Assembly: GCF_900110105.1 (NCBI RefSeq)
Contig: NZ_FOCL01000012.1
Span: 1 to 64,000 of the forward strand
DNA length: 64,000 bases
Direction of reading: 5' to 3'
Source: Mucilaginibacter gossypiicola
GTDB taxonomy: Bacteria > Bacteroidota > Bacteroidia > Sphingobacteriales > Sphingobacteriaceae
Notes under the pieces: generated by a model
What the model saw: the letters and a program-made list of their open reading frames with translations, nothing else
The model's database searches: none
Told to the model about the DNA's origin: nothing
Part shown: piece after piece, positions 44,841 through 54,906 of the stretch
Layout: each line of letters opens with the position of its first letter
Position numbering within the stretch: position 1 is the stretch's first letter
Translations under genes and position numbers: made by a program

Positions 44841-46913
44841 TTATTCAGCAACAGGAAAAGCCGAAATCCTTAACCTTGCACCGCCCATAGGTACCAAAGT
44901 AAGCTCTTTAGCCGGCTCTTCTGTTTTTACAGGACTTTGTGGCAACACACCGCATAAGCCTGTTTCATCTATCTTCCAACCAAGGATTTGCTTTCCTTTA
45001 GCTTTCAGTTCAACAGGCGCATTAGCATTGGTGAATGGATTATTATCCTTTGGCCATGTGCGGTGAATAACTTCTATTGATTTTTCAGGGTGCTGCTCAT
45101 CTATCAGCAAGCCATAGTTCCATGGTGATGCGGCATAGATATTATAAGAAGGCCACTTTTGAGGATCGGCACCTGGTTGCCAGTGCGAATCGCCCTGTGC
45201 ATCTTTCAGGTTATCACCCTTCGTGTACTGCTCCTCAATTTTCAACGAATAAGTAAGCGGACCATAGCTAACACTTACGCTATTTTTGTTTTTAGCCCAT
45301 TCCTTCACTTTCAGTTGCATTGGCAATTGCAGGGTTACCTTATCGCCGTTTTTCCAGCTTTTTGCTAAACGGATATAATCGCCTGTTGAGGTATTTACAT
45401 CTACAGCAACACCGTTAACTTTTACCGATGCGCCTTTGCACCATTCAGGGATGCGCAGGTAAAGCGGAAAATCAACTGCTTTTGAAGTAGTAACCGTAAA
45501 GTTGATCTGATCCTGGAAAGGATAATGACTTGTTTCGGCAATGCTTACCGCGGTGCCATTACCAACTTTTGCGTTAACCTTACCTTCCGTGTAAAGCAAA
45601 GCGGCTACACCGTTATCAGGGGTAGCCATCCAGCTGTTTTCGGCATAATATACCCAGCCTGCGGCGTGGTTATGCTGGCAGCAACGGCTGCCGAAAGGGT
45701 TCATCATTAAAAACGGACCTTCATTGGCTATACCCGGATGGTGGTTTTTACCATCGCTTACCACCATGTTGGGTGCAGTTAAATAGCGCAAAGCACGATA
45801 ATCGGGCATAAAGGCCGCAGGGAAGGTATTGAAAGCAACATCTTCGCAGTTCTCGGCCCAGAAACGATCGCCGGTATTGCCTAATAGCATCTGGTCGGAT
45901 GTCATTTGCTCCACCAAACCACAGGTTTCGACTGCCTGGCGCGGATCGTCATATCCTTTACGTGCATTTTCATCGGCCCCAAACATACCACCCGGAACCT
46001 GGCCATAAATATCGCGGATCAGTTTAAAATCATTGTATGTAGCATCCAGATCTTTTTTATCATGACTTTGCAGATAATAAGTTGCCGGCTCGCGGAAACA
46101 TTGGGCCACGTTAACATTATGCCAGTTGGGCAGGTTATTGGCCTGGCGCCAGTCGGCAGTGTTTTTATCAAGTTTGGTAGCCAGGTCAAGCAAAAACTTA
46201 TCACCGGTACGATTGTACAGCCAGTAAACACTCAGCATGTTATCGCCACCGCGGCTGTTCTCCCAATAATCCTTCAAAAATTTACTATCAGGTACCGATA
46301 GCTCATATTTGAAATATTTGGTCATGAAAGGGATAACCCTTGGATCTTTAGTGTACTCGTAATATGATTGCAGGCACCACAGCATTGGCATGTTAGTCCA
46401 CAAATCGCGGTTACCATTATGTTCAACTGCCGGACCGAAATCGCCGTTATCGCGCTGATTATTCAATACAGCATCAATCCAGAATTTGGTTTCGGCTATC
46501 ATTTTCTTATCCTTCAGCGTATAAGCTATATCAGCATAACCTTTTAGCCAATAAGGCAGTTCTTCCCAACCGTATTCGCCTTTACCTTCTTTATTAAGCC
46601 AGGCATTATTTGTTTTTGAAAGCCATACGCTGATCTCACCCAAATTACCGGTTAAACCGTCGCGCTGCAGCTCCAGCATCTTCTTCAGCCAGCCACCGGC
46701 TTCAATGCTACCGGTAGGTAGTTTGGCAAAATATTGTCTTTGCAGTGGGGCGCGGTTATTTACATAAAAAGCATTTGCACCTTTGTTATCAACTGTTGTA
46801 ACCGTAGTTGCTTTCACGCCCTGAGCGTTCACCGTTGCAAAGCCTGCACATATCATCGCTACGGAAAGACAAACTTCCCTGCGCATTAATTTTATACTGT
46901 TTTTGATAGTCAT
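44841..46913 (-). CDS. GH127-type beta-L-arabinofuranosidase
   Basis: Secreted protein of 690 residues with a signal peptide (about 10-30, FATVNAQ). The (alpha/alpha)6 barrel (about 60-460) is followed by beta-sandwiches. The cysteine-zinc centre of GH127 is complete: E329-T-C331 in VETCGLVEQ and C411-C412 in GSRCCQHN. In the family the first Cys of the CC pair is the nucleophile, the zinc being held by Glu and the other Cys residues. The expected reaction is retaining release of beta-L-arabinofuranose from plant glycans or hydroxyproline-linked arabinans; GH146 relatives use the same centre. The gene is 11 bases after the GH2 gene in the same transcript. Confidence 0.88.
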   Translation of the reverse strand: MTIKNSIKLMRREVCLSVAMICAGFATVNAQGVKATTVTTVDNKGANAFYVNNRAPLQRQYFAKLPTGSIEAGGWLKKMLELQRDGLTGNLGEISVWLSKTNNAWLNKEGKGEYGWEELPYWLKGYADIAYTLKDKKMIAETKFWIDAVLNNQRDNGDFGPAVEHNGNRDLWTNMPMLWCLQSYYEYTKDPRVIPFMTKYFKYELSVPDSKFLKDYWENSRGGDNMLSVYWLYNRTGDKFLLDLATKLDKNTADWRQANNLPNWHNVNVAQCFREPATYYLQSHDKKDLDATYNDFKLIRDIYGQVPGGMFGADENARKGYDDPRQAVETCGLVEQMTSDQMLLGNTGDRFWAENCEDVAFNTFPAAFMPDYRALRYLTAPNMVVSDGKNHHPGIANEGPFLMMNPFGSRCCQHNHAAGWVYYAENSWMATPDNGVAALLYTEGKVNAKVGNGTAVSIAETSHYPFQDQINFTVTTSKAVDFPLYLRIPEWCKGASVKVNGVAVDVNTSTGDYIRLAKSWKNGDKVTLQLPMQLKVKEWAKNKNSVSVSYGPLTYSLKIEEQYTKGDNLKDAQGDSHWQPGADPQKWPSYNIYAASPWNYGLLIDEQHPEKSIEVIHRTWPKDNNPFTNANAPVELKAKGKQILGWKIDETGLCGVLPQSPVKTEEPAKELTLVPMGGARLRISAFPVAE

Positions 46914-46924
46914 ACGTAAAGATA

Positions 46925-48766
46925 TTATTTCACCAATGCAGGATCATACAGTTTGCTGTTGGCCTTTTGTAACAATTCAACAGGCATTTTAATCACTTTA
47001 CGATCATAAGTCATAAAGCCGTTCACTTCGCCTTCCACATCTGTTGTTTGGGTGTATACCGCTGCCGAAAGACCAACTTTTATCAGCTCTTCCAACCTAT
47101 CAGTAAAGGTTGAATACCTTTTAAACAGATCGTCACCATTTTTAAAGTTTTGATAGCCCCAGTTTTTGTTTGCCTGCCAGGTATGACCATCAACAGGCCA
47201 GCCAAGGCCACCAAACTCGCCCAATACAACGGCTTTAGTTTTGCCGAAGATCTCGGGACGCGGCATAGCCGGGTGCGGATAATTATGCAGATCGACAATG
47301 TTACCGGTATCATAGAAGTTACCGCCACTCGCGCTGTTTACCAAACGTGACGGATCTTTTTTCTCGGTCCACTCGGTAATTTCTACAGTTTTGAACTGCC
47401 CCCAAGCCTCGTTGAACGGGGTCCATACAACAATGCAAGGATAGTTGTATAATGAATTTATAATGGCATTCCACTCTTTGCGGTAATAGCCTTCTGATTC
47501 AGGGGTACGTTGCTGATCGGTAGCGCGGTCAAGCACGCCCGGACGGTTTTCCCAGTGGTTGCCTAAATCGCCGCTTGGCATATCCTGCCAAAGCAGCATA
47601 CCTGTTTTATCGCAATAAGCATAGTAACGTGCCGGTTCAACTTTAATGTGTTTACGGATCATGTTAAAGCCCATTTCTTTAAGCTTATCAATGTCAAAGC
47701 TCATGGCCTCATAAGTTGGCGGGGTGTATAAACCATCGGGCCACCAGCCCTGATCAAGCGGGCCATATTGAAATACGAATTTGTTATTTAGCAACATGCG
47801 CTGGATGCCGTTAGCATCGGCACCAAGCGAAATTTTACGCATGGCAAAGTAGCTGCCTATCTCGTCAACGGCTTTGTTGTTGCGGATAACGGCAACTTTC
47901 AGATCATACAAAAACGGATCAGTAGTTGACCATAAGTGCTGGTCTTTAATATCAAGCACAGCGGTTTCACCGGCATCAATAGTTTTTTCGGATACAAGGG
48001 TTTTGCCGTTCCAGGCGCTGATCTTCAGCTTATCGCCCGGCTGGCTATTGGAAACTTCGGCAGATACCGATAGTGTGTGATCGTCAATATTGGGGGTTTG
48101 TTTGGTGGCTTCGATATGTGTTTTAGCTACACCTTCCAGCCAAACAGTTTGCCAGATCCCGGTAACTGGAGTATACCAGATACCTTCGGGCTTTTTTACT
48201 TGTTTACCACGCGGCTGCGGACCATCATCTGTCGGGTCCCATACGCTTACGGTAATATCTTGTTTTGAACCGCCTTTTAAATAAGGGGTAATGTTAAATG
48301 TAAAAGGATCAAAGCCGCCTTCATGGATGCCGGCACTTTTACCGTTTACAAATACTTCTGTACGCCAGTCAACCGCGCCAAAATGCAGCAGTACGTCTTT
48401 ACCTTTTAATGTTTTATTTAAGCTGATGGTGGTTTTATACCACAACATGCTATCCTTACCAACAGTTTTACCAACACCAGATAGCGCCGACTCAACCGCA
48501 AAAGGCACCAGGATCTTTCCCTCATATTTAGCCGGCCCTGTGGTAGCCTTAGGAACTATGGCATAGTTCCATAAACCATTTAGGTTTTGCCAGTTGCCGC
48601 GTACCATTTGCGGACGGGGATATTCGGGTAGAGGAGCCTTAGGGTCAACCTTTTCGGCCCATGGGGTGGTGATCTTGTCTTTTATCAAATGCCATTCGCC
48701 TTGCTGTGCATTGGCAGACAGATAGGCAGAAATGAAAAGAGACAGGCAAAGCGATAGTTTCTTCAT
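46925..48766 (-). CDS. Glycoside hydrolase family 2 enzyme
   Basis: Secreted protein of 613 residues with a signal peptide (1-20, SANAQ). Sugar-binding jelly roll (about 55-220: RGNWQNLNGLWNYAI, DWRTEVFVNGKSAGIHEGGFDPF), Ig-like domain (about 225-320) and TIM barrel (about 325-600). Acid/base E453 lies in TPFNEAWGQF and nucleophile E517 in VLGEFGGLG, so a retaining mechanism is expected. GH2 activities include beta-galactosidase, beta-glucuronidase, beta-mannosidase and arabinopyranosidase; the substrate is not decided. The C-terminal GH2 domains of large beta-galactosidases are absent. Confidence 0.9.
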   Translation of the reverse strand: MKKLSLCLSLFISAYLSANAQQGEWHLIKDKITTPWAEKVDPKAPLPEYPRPQMVRGNWQNLNGLWNYAIVPKATTGPAKYEGKILVPFAVESALSGVGKTVGKDSMLWYKTTISLNKTLKGKDVLLHFGAVDWRTEVFVNGKSAGIHEGGFDPFTFNITPYLKGGSKQDITVSVWDPTDDGPQPRGKQVKKPEGIWYTPVTGIWQTVWLEGVAKTHIEATKQTPNIDDHTLSVSAEVSNSQPGDKLKISAWNGKTLVSEKTIDAGETAVLDIKDQHLWSTTDPFLYDLKVAVIRNNKAVDEIGSYFAMRKISLGADANGIQRMLLNNKFVFQYGPLDQGWWPDGLYTPPTYEAMSFDIDKLKEMGFNMIRKHIKVEPARYYAYCDKTGMLLWQDMPSGDLGNHWENRPGVLDRATDQQRTPESEGYYRKEWNAIINSLYNYPCIVVWTPFNEAWGQFKTVEITEWTEKKDPSRLVNSASGGNFYDTGNIVDLHNYPHPAMPRPEIFGKTKAVVLGEFGGLGWPVDGHTWQANKNWGYQNFKNGDDLFKRYSTFTDRLEELIKVGLSAAVYTQTTDVEGEVNGFMTYDRKVIKMPVELLQKANSKLYDPALVK

Positions 48767-48816
48767 CAGTTAAATGGAGTGTAAGGATATTATGTTAGTT
48801 AATGATGCAGGGAAAG

Positions 48817-48847
48817 AAAAAAGGCCCCCGCTGTAACGGCAGGGGCC
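48817..48847 (-). terminator. Terminator or attenuator inside the PUL array
   Basis: On the minus strand GGCCCCTGCC-GTTA-CAGCGGGGGCC-type hairpin (one mismatch) followed by TTTTTT. It lies between the DUF3823 gene and the GH2 gene, so it may lower enzyme expression relative to the SusCD genes. Confidence 0.75.
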
Positions 48848-48853
48848 GATAAA

Positions 48854-49570
48854 TTATTGTAGAGTTACTTTTGATACCGGTGAGAAGATTAAATCTTCAA
48901 CTCCGGCAATCTTTAGACCTATACGTGCAAATACGTAATTTTGAGTAGGTACTATATTGGGTACATCAAAGCTAAGGCTAAGATTATTCATGCTTGTAAT
49001 GGCCGAGCCTGCAATTGATGGCGGATCGCCATCGCCCAAACGGTAACCGCCAGACACAAACTGTGTTTTGTTCACATATAAATAAACACGATCAATGTTT
49101 TTTGCATTAGCATCAGTGATTACTTTCTGTATATCAAAAGTAGCAGTTACTTTTCTGCCGATTGCTGTAAACTTGGCATTTTCTACCAGGTAATAAGGAG
49201 TTACGTCAATATCAACTGTTTGGCTACCTTTTAAGTTTACGGTTAAGCTATCGCGGGTTCCGGCTGGCAGTTCTTTCCACATAAACGGCCCCTGGTTTGC
49301 AGGGATAGTAAATTTGTAGGTGCCATCAAACAATAACTGCGCGTAGTTACCATCAGGATCAAAGGTTCCCTGTATGGCTGATTTTGTTGCAAAACCAGGC
49401 TGATATATTTGGTAAGGGACAGCGTTATACTCAACGTTTATAGCTTCGCCTTTGTAAACCAACCTACCGCTCAGTCTCGATGTGGGCGCATCGTAATTGT
49501 CTTTCTTACAGCCCGAGGCAGCAAGAAAAAGCCCTATTAAAATATGATGAAACTTGATTTTCATAAACAC
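48854..49570 (-). CDS. DUF3823 family surface lipoprotein (SusE/F-position)
   Basis: Lipoprotein of 238 residues with lipobox AASGC at about 18-22. DUF3823 features are YDAPTSRLSGRLVYKGEAI near the N terminus and a first beta domain to about 125, then a second Ig-like domain (ENAKFTAIGRKVTATFDI to the end). DUF3823 proteins are coded right after SusD in many Sphingobacteriaceae loci and probably bind the polysaccharide at the surface. It starts 13 bases after the SusD stop. No catalytic residues are expected. Confidence 0.88.
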   Translation of the reverse strand: MFMKIKFHHILIGLFLAASGCKKDNYDAPTSRLSGRLVYKGEAINVEYNAVPYQIYQPGFATKSAIQGTFDPDGNYAQLLFDGTYKFTIPANQGPFMWKELPAGTRDSLTVNLKGSQTVDIDVTPYYLVENAKFTAIGRKVTATFDIQKVITDANAKNIDRVYLYVNKTQFVSGGYRLGDGDPPSIAGSAITSMNNLSLSFDVPNIVPTQNYVFARIGLKIAGVEDLIFSPVSKVTLQ

Positions 49571-49583
49571 TTTTCTTTAACTC

Positions 49584-51479
49584 TTATTGATTTGGTTGTT
49601 TAACAATTTTCGGGTTGGCTGCTATAACATCGTCACCGATGCGTGAATAGTAGTTACCCAACAGGAACCTGTTTGAACCTGTTACCGGCGAAGGTTTTGT
49701 TTCCTTAAATATCCACTTTCCGTTGTTAACATCACCCGGATTATAATATTTATATGGCCACAAGCCGAAAGGTTGCGTGCTACGTTTAGTTGCTTTACCA
49801 ATATTGGCAACCAGATCAGCAACAGACATTGAGTTACCATCCCAAACGGCATCAGCAATTCTCCAGCGTTTCATATCAAATAAGGTATGGCCTTCAAAAG
49901 CAAGTTCAACACGGCGCTCATGAACAATACGGTCAAAATAATTAGCTGCAGTAAGCACCAATGGTGTGGTAAGGCCAGCCCTTAAACGCACCTGGTTAAT
50001 ATAGCCTGAAGCCTCTGCATAATTGCCCAATTCAGCATCTGCTTCGGCGGCATTCAGCAATACTTCGGCATAACGATAACGAATAAAGTTAACATCACTG
50101 CCACGGCCACGACGACCAGAACCTACAGTTGGGTCAAGGTATTTACGGATATAAAAACCAGTTTGGGTACGGAATTCCGCGCCGTTAACCGGGCCGTCTT
50201 TACCCACTACCTGTACCTTGCCCAAGCCCGGAACATCCTGTGTAATGGTAGCATCACTGCTTGATATAACAGTACCGTTACCTAATTGATAACCTGCATA
50301 TACCTCGGTACGTTTACCTTTAAATAATCCGTTTGGCAATAGTACGGTACCAGCAAGCCTTGCATCACGGCCGGCAAACATATCTAACTGATCGGTATAG
50401 TAAATAGGGTTACCTGATCCATCTTTAGTTGCCATTGGGGCATAGGAATTGTCAAGCTTTTCAAACGCCTCAACCAGGTTAAGCGATGGGTTTAACCTTC
50501 CGGCATCCAAACCTTCGTCTGAAATTGAGAAAGGCTGATCGTTAGTGGTGAAGCCGTGGGTTTTACCGCCGTTAGCCTTGAAATCCTCAACCCAGATTGA
50601 CTCAGAGCTACTTTTATCAAGGAACAAGTTGGCAAAGTTGTCGCTTAAATCAGGTAATTGTTTGTAAAGCGAATAATTACCGGCTGTGCCTGATATGATT
50701 TCTTTAGCAGCGGCAAGCGCTTTAGTGTAATAACCGGTAGCAGAGCTGGCCGGGATACCAACTTCTCCGCCTGGCAGTGTTACCTGCGGGGTTGAAGCTC
50801 CGTATTTAGCTATTGAAGCGGCATATAATGCTGCCCTTGATTCCATGGCCAATACAGCGGCTGGGGTAGCCCTTGATTTTTCAGAAACGTTAACCGGCAA
50901 TAAACCCTTTATTGCTTCTGCCTCACTAATGATAAAGTCATAAACTTCTGATTCTTTTGCACGCGGGATTTGTAAAGATTCAACGTTGCCAGAAAAATCA
51001 TAGTTAAGTGACTTGGTGATCAGCGGTACACCGCCCATTCTTTTTACCAGTTCAAAATAATACTGGGCACGTAAAAAACGGCCTTCAGCAATAAATTGAT
51101 TTTTTTGTGCATCGGTTAGTTTGGTAGCTGCGGTAGCACGCTCAATAAATAAGTTCAAATCGCGAACATATTTATAATCCCATGTACCCCATGAGCCAAA
51201 ATCCCAGCCTGTACGCTGTACTATATAATAGCTTCCGTTTTCTGAAGGGAATGATTCACTGAAATCAGCAAATGATGCCCAGCCGTTATCCAGACCAGAA
51301 AAATCATAAACACGGTTATATAAATCAGCAAGAATAGAAAGTACAAGGTTGGGGTCGGAGAATGCAACATCTGAAGTTACCACCTGCTTGGGGGGTACAT
51401 CTAAAAAAGCACTGTCTTTTTTGCAGGCCCCTGTAACTAACAGGAGTGCAAATGTTGATATTATGGTTGTTTTTTTCAT
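49584..51479 (-). CDS. RagB/SusD family outer-membrane glycan-binding lipoprotein (pair 2)
   Basis: Lipoprotein of 631 residues; lipobox VTGAC at about 15-19. Hallmarks are FIAEGRFLRAQYYFELVKRMGGVPLI, RYRYAEVLLNAAEADAELGNY, and HERRVELAFEGHTLFDMKRWR near the end. It works as the lid and ligand-capture partner of the SusC protein coded 23 bases upstream, in one transcript with it and the DUF3823 gene. Confidence 0.95.
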   Translation of the reverse strand: MKKTTIISTFALLLVTGACKKDSAFLDVPPKQVVTSDVAFSDPNLVLSILADLYNRVYDFSGLDNGWASFADFSESFPSENGSYYIVQRTGWDFGSWGTWDYKYVRDLNLFIERATAATKLTDAQKNQFIAEGRFLRAQYYFELVKRMGGVPLITKSLNYDFSGNVESLQIPRAKESEVYDFIISEAEAIKGLLPVNVSEKSRATPAAVLAMESRAALYAASIAKYGASTPQVTLPGGEVGIPASSATGYYTKALAAAKEIISGTAGNYSLYKQLPDLSDNFANLFLDKSSSESIWVEDFKANGGKTHGFTTNDQPFSISDEGLDAGRLNPSLNLVEAFEKLDNSYAPMATKDGSGNPIYYTDQLDMFAGRDARLAGTVLLPNGLFKGKRTEVYAGYQLGNGTVISSSDATITQDVPGLGKVQVVGKDGPVNGAEFRTQTGFYIRKYLDPTVGSGRRGRGSDVNFIRYRYAEVLLNAAEADAELGNYAEASGYINQVRLRAGLTTPLVLTAANYFDRIVHERRVELAFEGHTLFDMKRWRIADAVWDGNSMSVADLVANIGKATKRSTQPFGLWPYKYYNPGDVNNGKWIFKETKPSPVTGSNRFLLGNYYSRIGDDVIAANPKIVKQPNQ

Positions 51480-51502
51480 TTGGTTTAAACTTGAGGGATC
51501 AA

Positions 51503-54500
51503 TTAAAAGGTTAAATTAACACCAAAGTTGAGCACCTTGCTCTGTGGGAATTGTAACCCGTTATCATCCGTTGTTTCAGGGTCAACGCCAAATTGTTTCA
51601 GGTTATCAAACGAGAACATGTTGTAGGCGTTAACATAAAAGCGTGCTCTCTTGATCTTCACTTTAGCAAGCAGCTGAGTAGGCAATGAGTAACCTAACTC
51701 CAATGTACGTACCCTCAAATATCTTACACTGTGTAACCAGAAAGTTGAGTTACGGTCATAATCGCTGTTGGTAGTACCCGGGTTAACCCTGTTGGCAGGA
51801 TATTTACCTGGTACCCATGCACTGTTTATATCAAACGGATCTGTACGGTGGTACCTGTCTTCAAATATGGTATTTAAGTTACCGTTGTTTTGGAATGCCC
51901 ACCTTGTTTCATAATTCTGAAACCAGGTATAGCCCGCACCGCCTGAAAAATCTGCGTGGAAATCAAAGCCATGATAAGCAGCACCCATAGTGAAACCGAA
52001 GTTGATATTTGGCTGTTTACCGTACCCGTAACCAATAGGACGCGTATCATAACCGTCAATCTTGCCGTCACCGTTCCAGTCTTTGTACATTAAATCGCCC
52101 GGAAGCATTGTCCTGTTACCCTGACCATCATTGTTGATCTTGTAATTGTTGATCTGCTCGATAGATGAGAACTGACCTACAACAGTATACCCCCAATCAA
52201 TATTGGCGTAGCGATTGATCGCCGAACCAAAATATTGTTCTAATGAGTTACCGAAATATTCGTTCCTGAATACAGATTTTTGACGTGAATAAGAAATGTT
52301 ACCACCAATGTTATAGCTCACTTTTCCAATCTTGTCGTTCCAGTTCAATGAAAACTCACCACCTGATTGCGAGTCACTGCTTGAGTTTTCTGCAGGTAAC
52401 GAATAACCTACTTCAAGCGGCAACACCAACTTAGACGGCGGGCCGGCCAAACCGGTACGTTTACGGTAGAAATAGTCAATAACACCACTCAACCTGTTGT
52501 TAAGCATGGTGAAGTCCATACCCACATCGGTCATTTTACTTTTTGACCATGAAATATTGGTTGTTACCAAACCTTTATCGGTTGCAGTAACGATAGCATT
52601 ACCGTCGATAATAGCGGTACCTGCGTTGTAGTTATAGCCAGGCAGGTAAGCATAAGGTGTAACAATTGGATTAGCAGCGTTATTAGGATCGCGGTCATCA
52701 CCCAATACACCATATGATGCACGAATTTTCAAGTCGTTCAGGAAGCTATTTTCGCCAAGTAGTTTCTTCATGAAACCTTCCTGGGTAACGCGCCAACCGA
52801 TAGATCCGCCCGGGAAGTAGCCTACGCGTTTATCGGGTGCAAATAAATAAGAAGCATCACGCCTTCCTGAAAACTGGAAGTAATACTTGTTATCGTAGTT
52901 GTAATCAAAACGACCGATATAACCTGTACGGGCTTCTTTATTATCGCTGTCCTGGTATTGATCGGCAGTTGGGAAGTAAATAAGGGGCAAATTGTTTGAT
53001 ACCGGAGAAGCGTGGATCCAGTTACGTAAATGCTGTAATTCAATACGTTCAGATACAAATGTTGCACCTATGGTGTGTTTACCAAAAGTGTTGTTGTAGT
53101 TAATTTGCCACTGATAAGTTTTAGCAAATTCCTTTTTCTGCTCGCGTTCACGCCAAGGGTTAGTACTACCACCGGTTACATCATAAGTATCAGTTGCAGG
53201 GCGGTAAGTATATGCGTTATAGGTATACTCCTGGTTATTAAGCAGGTAATCAGCAATATAATATGAATACAAACCTTTTACCATCAAGCCTTTAACACCC
53301 GGAACCTGGTATTCGGCAGCAAAATTGGTTTGTAAAACGCGCCAGTCGCTGTGGTATAAGCCTGATAGCTTCTTATTAAGGAAAGCATAATTTGATTCGG
53401 TATGGCCAATATCATTCAGGTAAGCCGGATTATCGTTTGCATAAGGGCGCTCAAGCGGCGTATTTCTCAATACAGCAAAACGTGCCAGGAAGTAATCGTC
53501 CTGGCCCGGAACACCTGGGTTTTCCCGCGTTTCGATACGGCCGTTAACGTCCATACTAACCTTTAAGCCGTTAGCTACTTTTAATGATATGTTTGACTGG
53601 ATGTTTGAACGGTTGAAAAGATATTCTTTACCTAACTGGGAATTTTGATGCAGATTGGTTGCAGAAACATAGTAATTTAATTTATCTGTACCACCGGTAA
53701 AGTTAATATTAGCCGAATTTTGAGGAGCATTGTTGTTAGCTTTCAAAACGTAATCGCGCCAGTTAAAGCTTTGGTAACCTTTTTCGGTACCGGCTTTATA
53801 CTTGTCAAGATCGGCCTGGGTAATAGTGGTTGAACCGTTGCTGTTAACCTGTGCATCAGCTAAATAACGCATGTAATCATACGAATTGGTTAATACGTTA
53901 GGGAAACGATAAAAATTCTGGTAACCGGTGTAAGCATCAACATTGATCCTTGATTCGCCCGAACCTTTTTTGGTAGTTACCACAATAACACCGTTAGCAG
54001 CACGTACACCGTAAATAGCAGCAGATGCGTCTTTCAATACCGCAATGCTTTCAACATCGTTGGGAGCAAGGTTATTGAACTGACCTTCATCCTGTTGGAT
54101 ACCATCAATTACAAATAGAGGCGATCCCATGTTACGGATCTGGATGGCGGCGCTGGCACCCGGCCTGCCTTCTGACTGCCTGAAGGTTACACCCGGAATT
54201 TTACCGGCAAGCGTGGTACTAACGGTTGAACCCGCGTGCACACGATCAATGTCCTTACTGGTTACGCTGGAGATAGCGCCTGTAATAGAGGCTTTCTTTT
54301 GCGAACCGTAACCTGTAACCACAACCTCCTGTAAGGATGAGTTGGTTTCGCGAAGCCGAACTTTTAATGTTGTTCTGCCTTGCAGGCCAATCTCCTGTGC
54401 AACATAACCGATGTAAGTAAACGTCAGTGTACTGTTTGCTGTAGGCACATTGAGTGAAAAGTTACCCTGAGCATCTGTCGTTGTTCCACCTTGCGTTCCT

Positions 54501-54712
54501 TGCACCCTCACCGCTACGCCGGTTAGTACCAGGCCGGTGGTGTCTGTCACAGTTCCTGTAACCTTAATTTTATTTTGTGCCGATGCACTAAACGAAAAAA
54601 GGAAACCGGTCATGATGAAAAAAGCGATTAGCATTACTTTTGGGCTCCACTTACTGGGCGGCCACTGTACATGAGGGTTTCCCCCATGCCTGAGTAGTAA
54701 AAATTTTCTCAT
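51503..54712 (-). CDS. SusC/RagA family TonB-linked outer-membrane transporter (pair 2)
   Basis: TonB-dependent importer of 1069 residues. The N terminus is longer than usual; the hydrophobic signal (MLIAFFIMTGFLFSFSASAQ) begins at M27, so a later start is possible. A carboxypeptidase-regulatory-like domain (about 50-125, VTGTVTDTTGLVLTGVAV) and the plug (VVVTGYGSQKK, IDGIQQDEGQF, DASAAIYGVRAANGVIVVTT) precede the barrel, which ends FGVNLTF. No STN domain. It is the first gene of the array and is divergent from HTCS 2 across about 190 bases; a TACATTTT box on its strand (54756-54749) is a candidate -7 element. Confidence 0.96.
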   Translation of the reverse strand: MRKFLLLRHGGNPHVQWPPSKWSPKVMLIAFFIMTGFLFSFSASAQNKIKVTGTVTDTTGLVLTGVAVRVQGTQGGTTTDAQGNFSLNVPTANSTLTFTYIGYVAQEIGLQGRTTLKVRLRETNSSLQEVVVTGYGSQKKASITGAISSVTSKDIDRVHAGSTVSTTLAGKIPGVTFRQSEGRPGASAAIQIRNMGSPLFVIDGIQQDEGQFNNLAPNDVESIAVLKDASAAIYGVRAANGVIVVTTKKGSGESRINVDAYTGYQNFYRFPNVLTNSYDYMRYLADAQVNSNGSTTITQADLDKYKAGTEKGYQSFNWRDYVLKANNNAPQNSANINFTGGTDKLNYYVSATNLHQNSQLGKEYLFNRSNIQSNISLKVANGLKVSMDVNGRIETRENPGVPGQDDYFLARFAVLRNTPLERPYANDNPAYLNDIGHTESNYAFLNKKLSGLYHSDWRVLQTNFAAEYQVPGVKGLMVKGLYSYYIADYLLNNQEYTYNAYTYRPATDTYDVTGGSTNPWREREQKKEFAKTYQWQINYNNTFGKHTIGATFVSERIELQHLRNWIHASPVSNNLPLIYFPTADQYQDSDNKEARTGYIGRFDYNYDNKYYFQFSGRRDASYLFAPDKRVGYFPGGSIGWRVTQEGFMKKLLGENSFLNDLKIRASYGVLGDDRDPNNAANPIVTPYAYLPGYNYNAGTAIIDGNAIVTATDKGLVTTNISWSKSKMTDVGMDFTMLNNRLSGVIDYFYRKRTGLAGPPSKLVLPLEVGYSLPAENSSSDSQSGGEFSLNWNDKIGKVSYNIGGNISYSRQKSVFRNEYFGNSLEQYFGSAINRYANIDWGYTVVGQFSSIEQINNYKINNDGQGNRTMLPGDLMYKDWNGDGKIDGYDTRPIGYGYGKQPNINFGFTMGAAYHGFDFHADFSGGAGYTWFQNYETRWAFQNNGNLNTIFEDRYHRTDPFDINSAWVPGKYPANRVNPGTTNSDYDRNSTFWLHSVRYLRVRTLELGYSLPTQLLAKVKIKRARFYVNAYNMFSFDNLKQFGVDPETTDDNGLQFPQSKVLNFGVNLTF

Positions 54713-54882
54713 AAATGATCTATTAATTGGTTAAGTTTTGATTTTAAAAATGTACAATTGACATATCTAAAATCATGTTGTAAAGAAAAAGGATTTTGGC
54801 CCCGGCGATTAACCAAATCATATCAATACTTAGTCAAAACGTATCAATTTTCAGGAGGGTAAAAACGCTGCAACAGATTGGC

Positions 54883-54890
54883 TATATTTG
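54883..54890 (+). promoter_or_regulatory. -7 promoter box of HTCS 2
   Basis: TATATTTG, a perfect TAnnTTTG match, 17 bases before the proposed TTG start codon at 54907. It lies inside the longer open frame beginning at 54796, which argues against that earlier start. No clear -33 TTTG was found. Confidence 0.5.
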
Positions 54891-54906
54891 CTTTAAGCTG
54901 ATTATT

